DNA of 52,496 nt, taken from Paracoccaceae bacterium (GTDB lineage Bacteria > Pseudomonadota > Alphaproteobacteria > Rhodobacterales > Rhodobacteraceae). The translations under genes were made by a program, and so were the position numbers. Of the stretch, positions 52,001 through 52,496 are shown piece after piece; the first letter of the stretch is position 1, and every line of letters begins with the position of its first letter. Under the pieces are notes generated by a model, which saw only the letters and a list, made by a program, of their open reading frames with translations, had not been told where the DNA came from and did no database searches. The stretch is taken from contig JANZZL010000069.1 in assembly GCA_026419405.1 (NCBI GenBank), positions 1 to 52,496 on the forward strand, read 5' to 3'.

Positions 52001-52496
52001 CGGGCGGTCCCGGTCAATGCAAGGGTCAGGGCACAGGGCAAGGCGCAGTCGAAATAGGCCGGATCGGCGGCACGCAGCGCGATCAGGCGCAGGATTTCGG
52101 TCGCTGCGAGGGGCGGCCGCAACCCGGCGGCGGTCTCGGCCGCGACCAGCGGCGCATGCAGCAGGGCGTCCATGTCGCCGTTGCCGATGCGCGGCGCCGC
52201 CAGCCGGCAGGCGCGAAGCCCATCGACCCCCTGCGGCAGGGAAACGAACCGGCGCGCGGCCTCCTGCGCGGCGTCGGTCAGACGTCCGGGAGGACCAGCC
52301 AGCGGGACCCGTGCACCAGCCGCATCGAGGGCGAGGGGAGGCAGGCCGGCAGCGGCGAGTGCCGCGCCCAGATGCGCGGCGAGTTCGGGGCGTATCGCGA
52401 CGATCTCGCCCGCCGCGCGGGCCATCGCCGTTGCGGCCTCGGCCGCGGCATCCTCCAGCCCCGCTGCCGCAAGGCGCGCGCTGACGCGCCGATGCG
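51997..52496 (-). CDS. Unknown protein, C-terminal part (5' end cut by window)
   Basis: The frame is open from the window edge to the stop at 51997, giving about 166 C-terminal residues; the ATG at 52425 is internal. The sequence is Ala/Leu/Arg-rich and mainly helical (ARLAAAGLEDAAAEAATAMARAAGEIVAIRPELAAHLGAAL; DGLRACRLAAPRIGNGDMDALL; EILRLIALRAADPAYFDCALP). I see no known motif. Its stop overlaps the helicase start by four bases, so it belongs to the same operon and its missing part may hold the telling domain. Confidence 0.65.
   Translation of the reverse strand, partial: HRRVSARLAAAGLEDAAAEAATAMARAAGEIVAIRPELAAHLGAALAAAGLPPLALDAAGARVPLAGPPGRLTDAAQEAARRFVSLPQGVDGLRACRLAAPRIGNGDMDALLHAPLVAAETAAGLRPPLAATEILRLIALRAADPAYFDCALPCALTLALTGTAR

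Noticed and set aside
39283-52496. Assignment to BREX, DISARM, Druantia or Dpd
   Set aside because: No PglZ, methyltransferase, PLD nuclease, DruA/H-type or TGT-type partner is visible; only the helicase type is shared. It could be revised once the missing left part of the operon is read.

Overview
The window is GC-rich DNA (roughly two thirds or more G+C), densely packed with genes. It looks like the chromosome of an alphaproteobacterium of the order Rhodobacterales. The evidence is the dnaA-dnaN-recF-gyrB block, the flagellin genes with FlaF and FlbT, the two ubiquinone pairs (ubiE-ubiB and pip/ubiG), the secA / parvulin-argJ-mutT arrangement, and rimP-nusA-ylxR-infB with a YlxR-L7Ae fusion. 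No rRNA, tRNA, CRISPR array or intact insertion sequence was seen.

Layout. 1-1104: the end of a TIM-barrel, glycosidase-like protein. 1123-7511: gyrB, recF, dnaN and dnaA on the minus strand, with unusual palindromes between recF and gyrB. 7512-8086: a dnaA upstream region with dyads but no DnaA boxes. 8087-10208: rpsT with a leader hairpin, an enoyl-CoA hydratase and mutM (TTG start). 10300-12581: ubiE and ubiB. 12654-19771: flagellar genes, with fliK-flgD leftward and rod-binding protein, flgN, flagellin, flaF, flbT and a DUF1217 protein rightward. 19866-22338: two exported proteins, one a PstS-OmpA fusion. 22486-28124: secA, divergent from parvulin-argJ-mutT. 28189-33674: rimP-nusA-ylxR-infB behind a promoter and an intrinsic terminator in the leader. 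33909-36699: a small lipoprotein and an envelope trio (unknown protein, M15 peptidase, polysaccharide deacetylase). 36696-38493: proline iminopeptidase convergent with the deacetylase, and ubiG divergent from it. 38494-39282: about 790 bp with no gene I can defend.

39283 to the right edge is different in kind. At least four minus-strand genes are joined by exact 4-base ATGA stop/start overlaps. In transcription order they are: an unrecognised protein cut by the window edge; a 2005-residue DEAH helicase with zinc-ribbon cysteines and a DUF1998-type C-terminal region; an 1889-residue protein with a central P-loop ATPase, a long helical/acidic N-terminal half and winged-helix-like segments; and a 345-residue protein that looks like a P-loop-less ATPase relative ending in an R-x4-H motif of the HEPN type. 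Giant size, translational coupling, helicase plus ATPase plus a possible RNase, and insertion beside housekeeping ubiG suggest an anti-phage or anti-plasmid system. It lacks the hallmark partners of BREX, DISARM, Druantia or Dpd in the visible part. A working idea, which is inference only, is that the helicase senses or translocates on foreign nucleic acid, the ATPase transmits the signal, and the HEPN-like protein is the effector. This is the best candidate in the window for an undescribed system.
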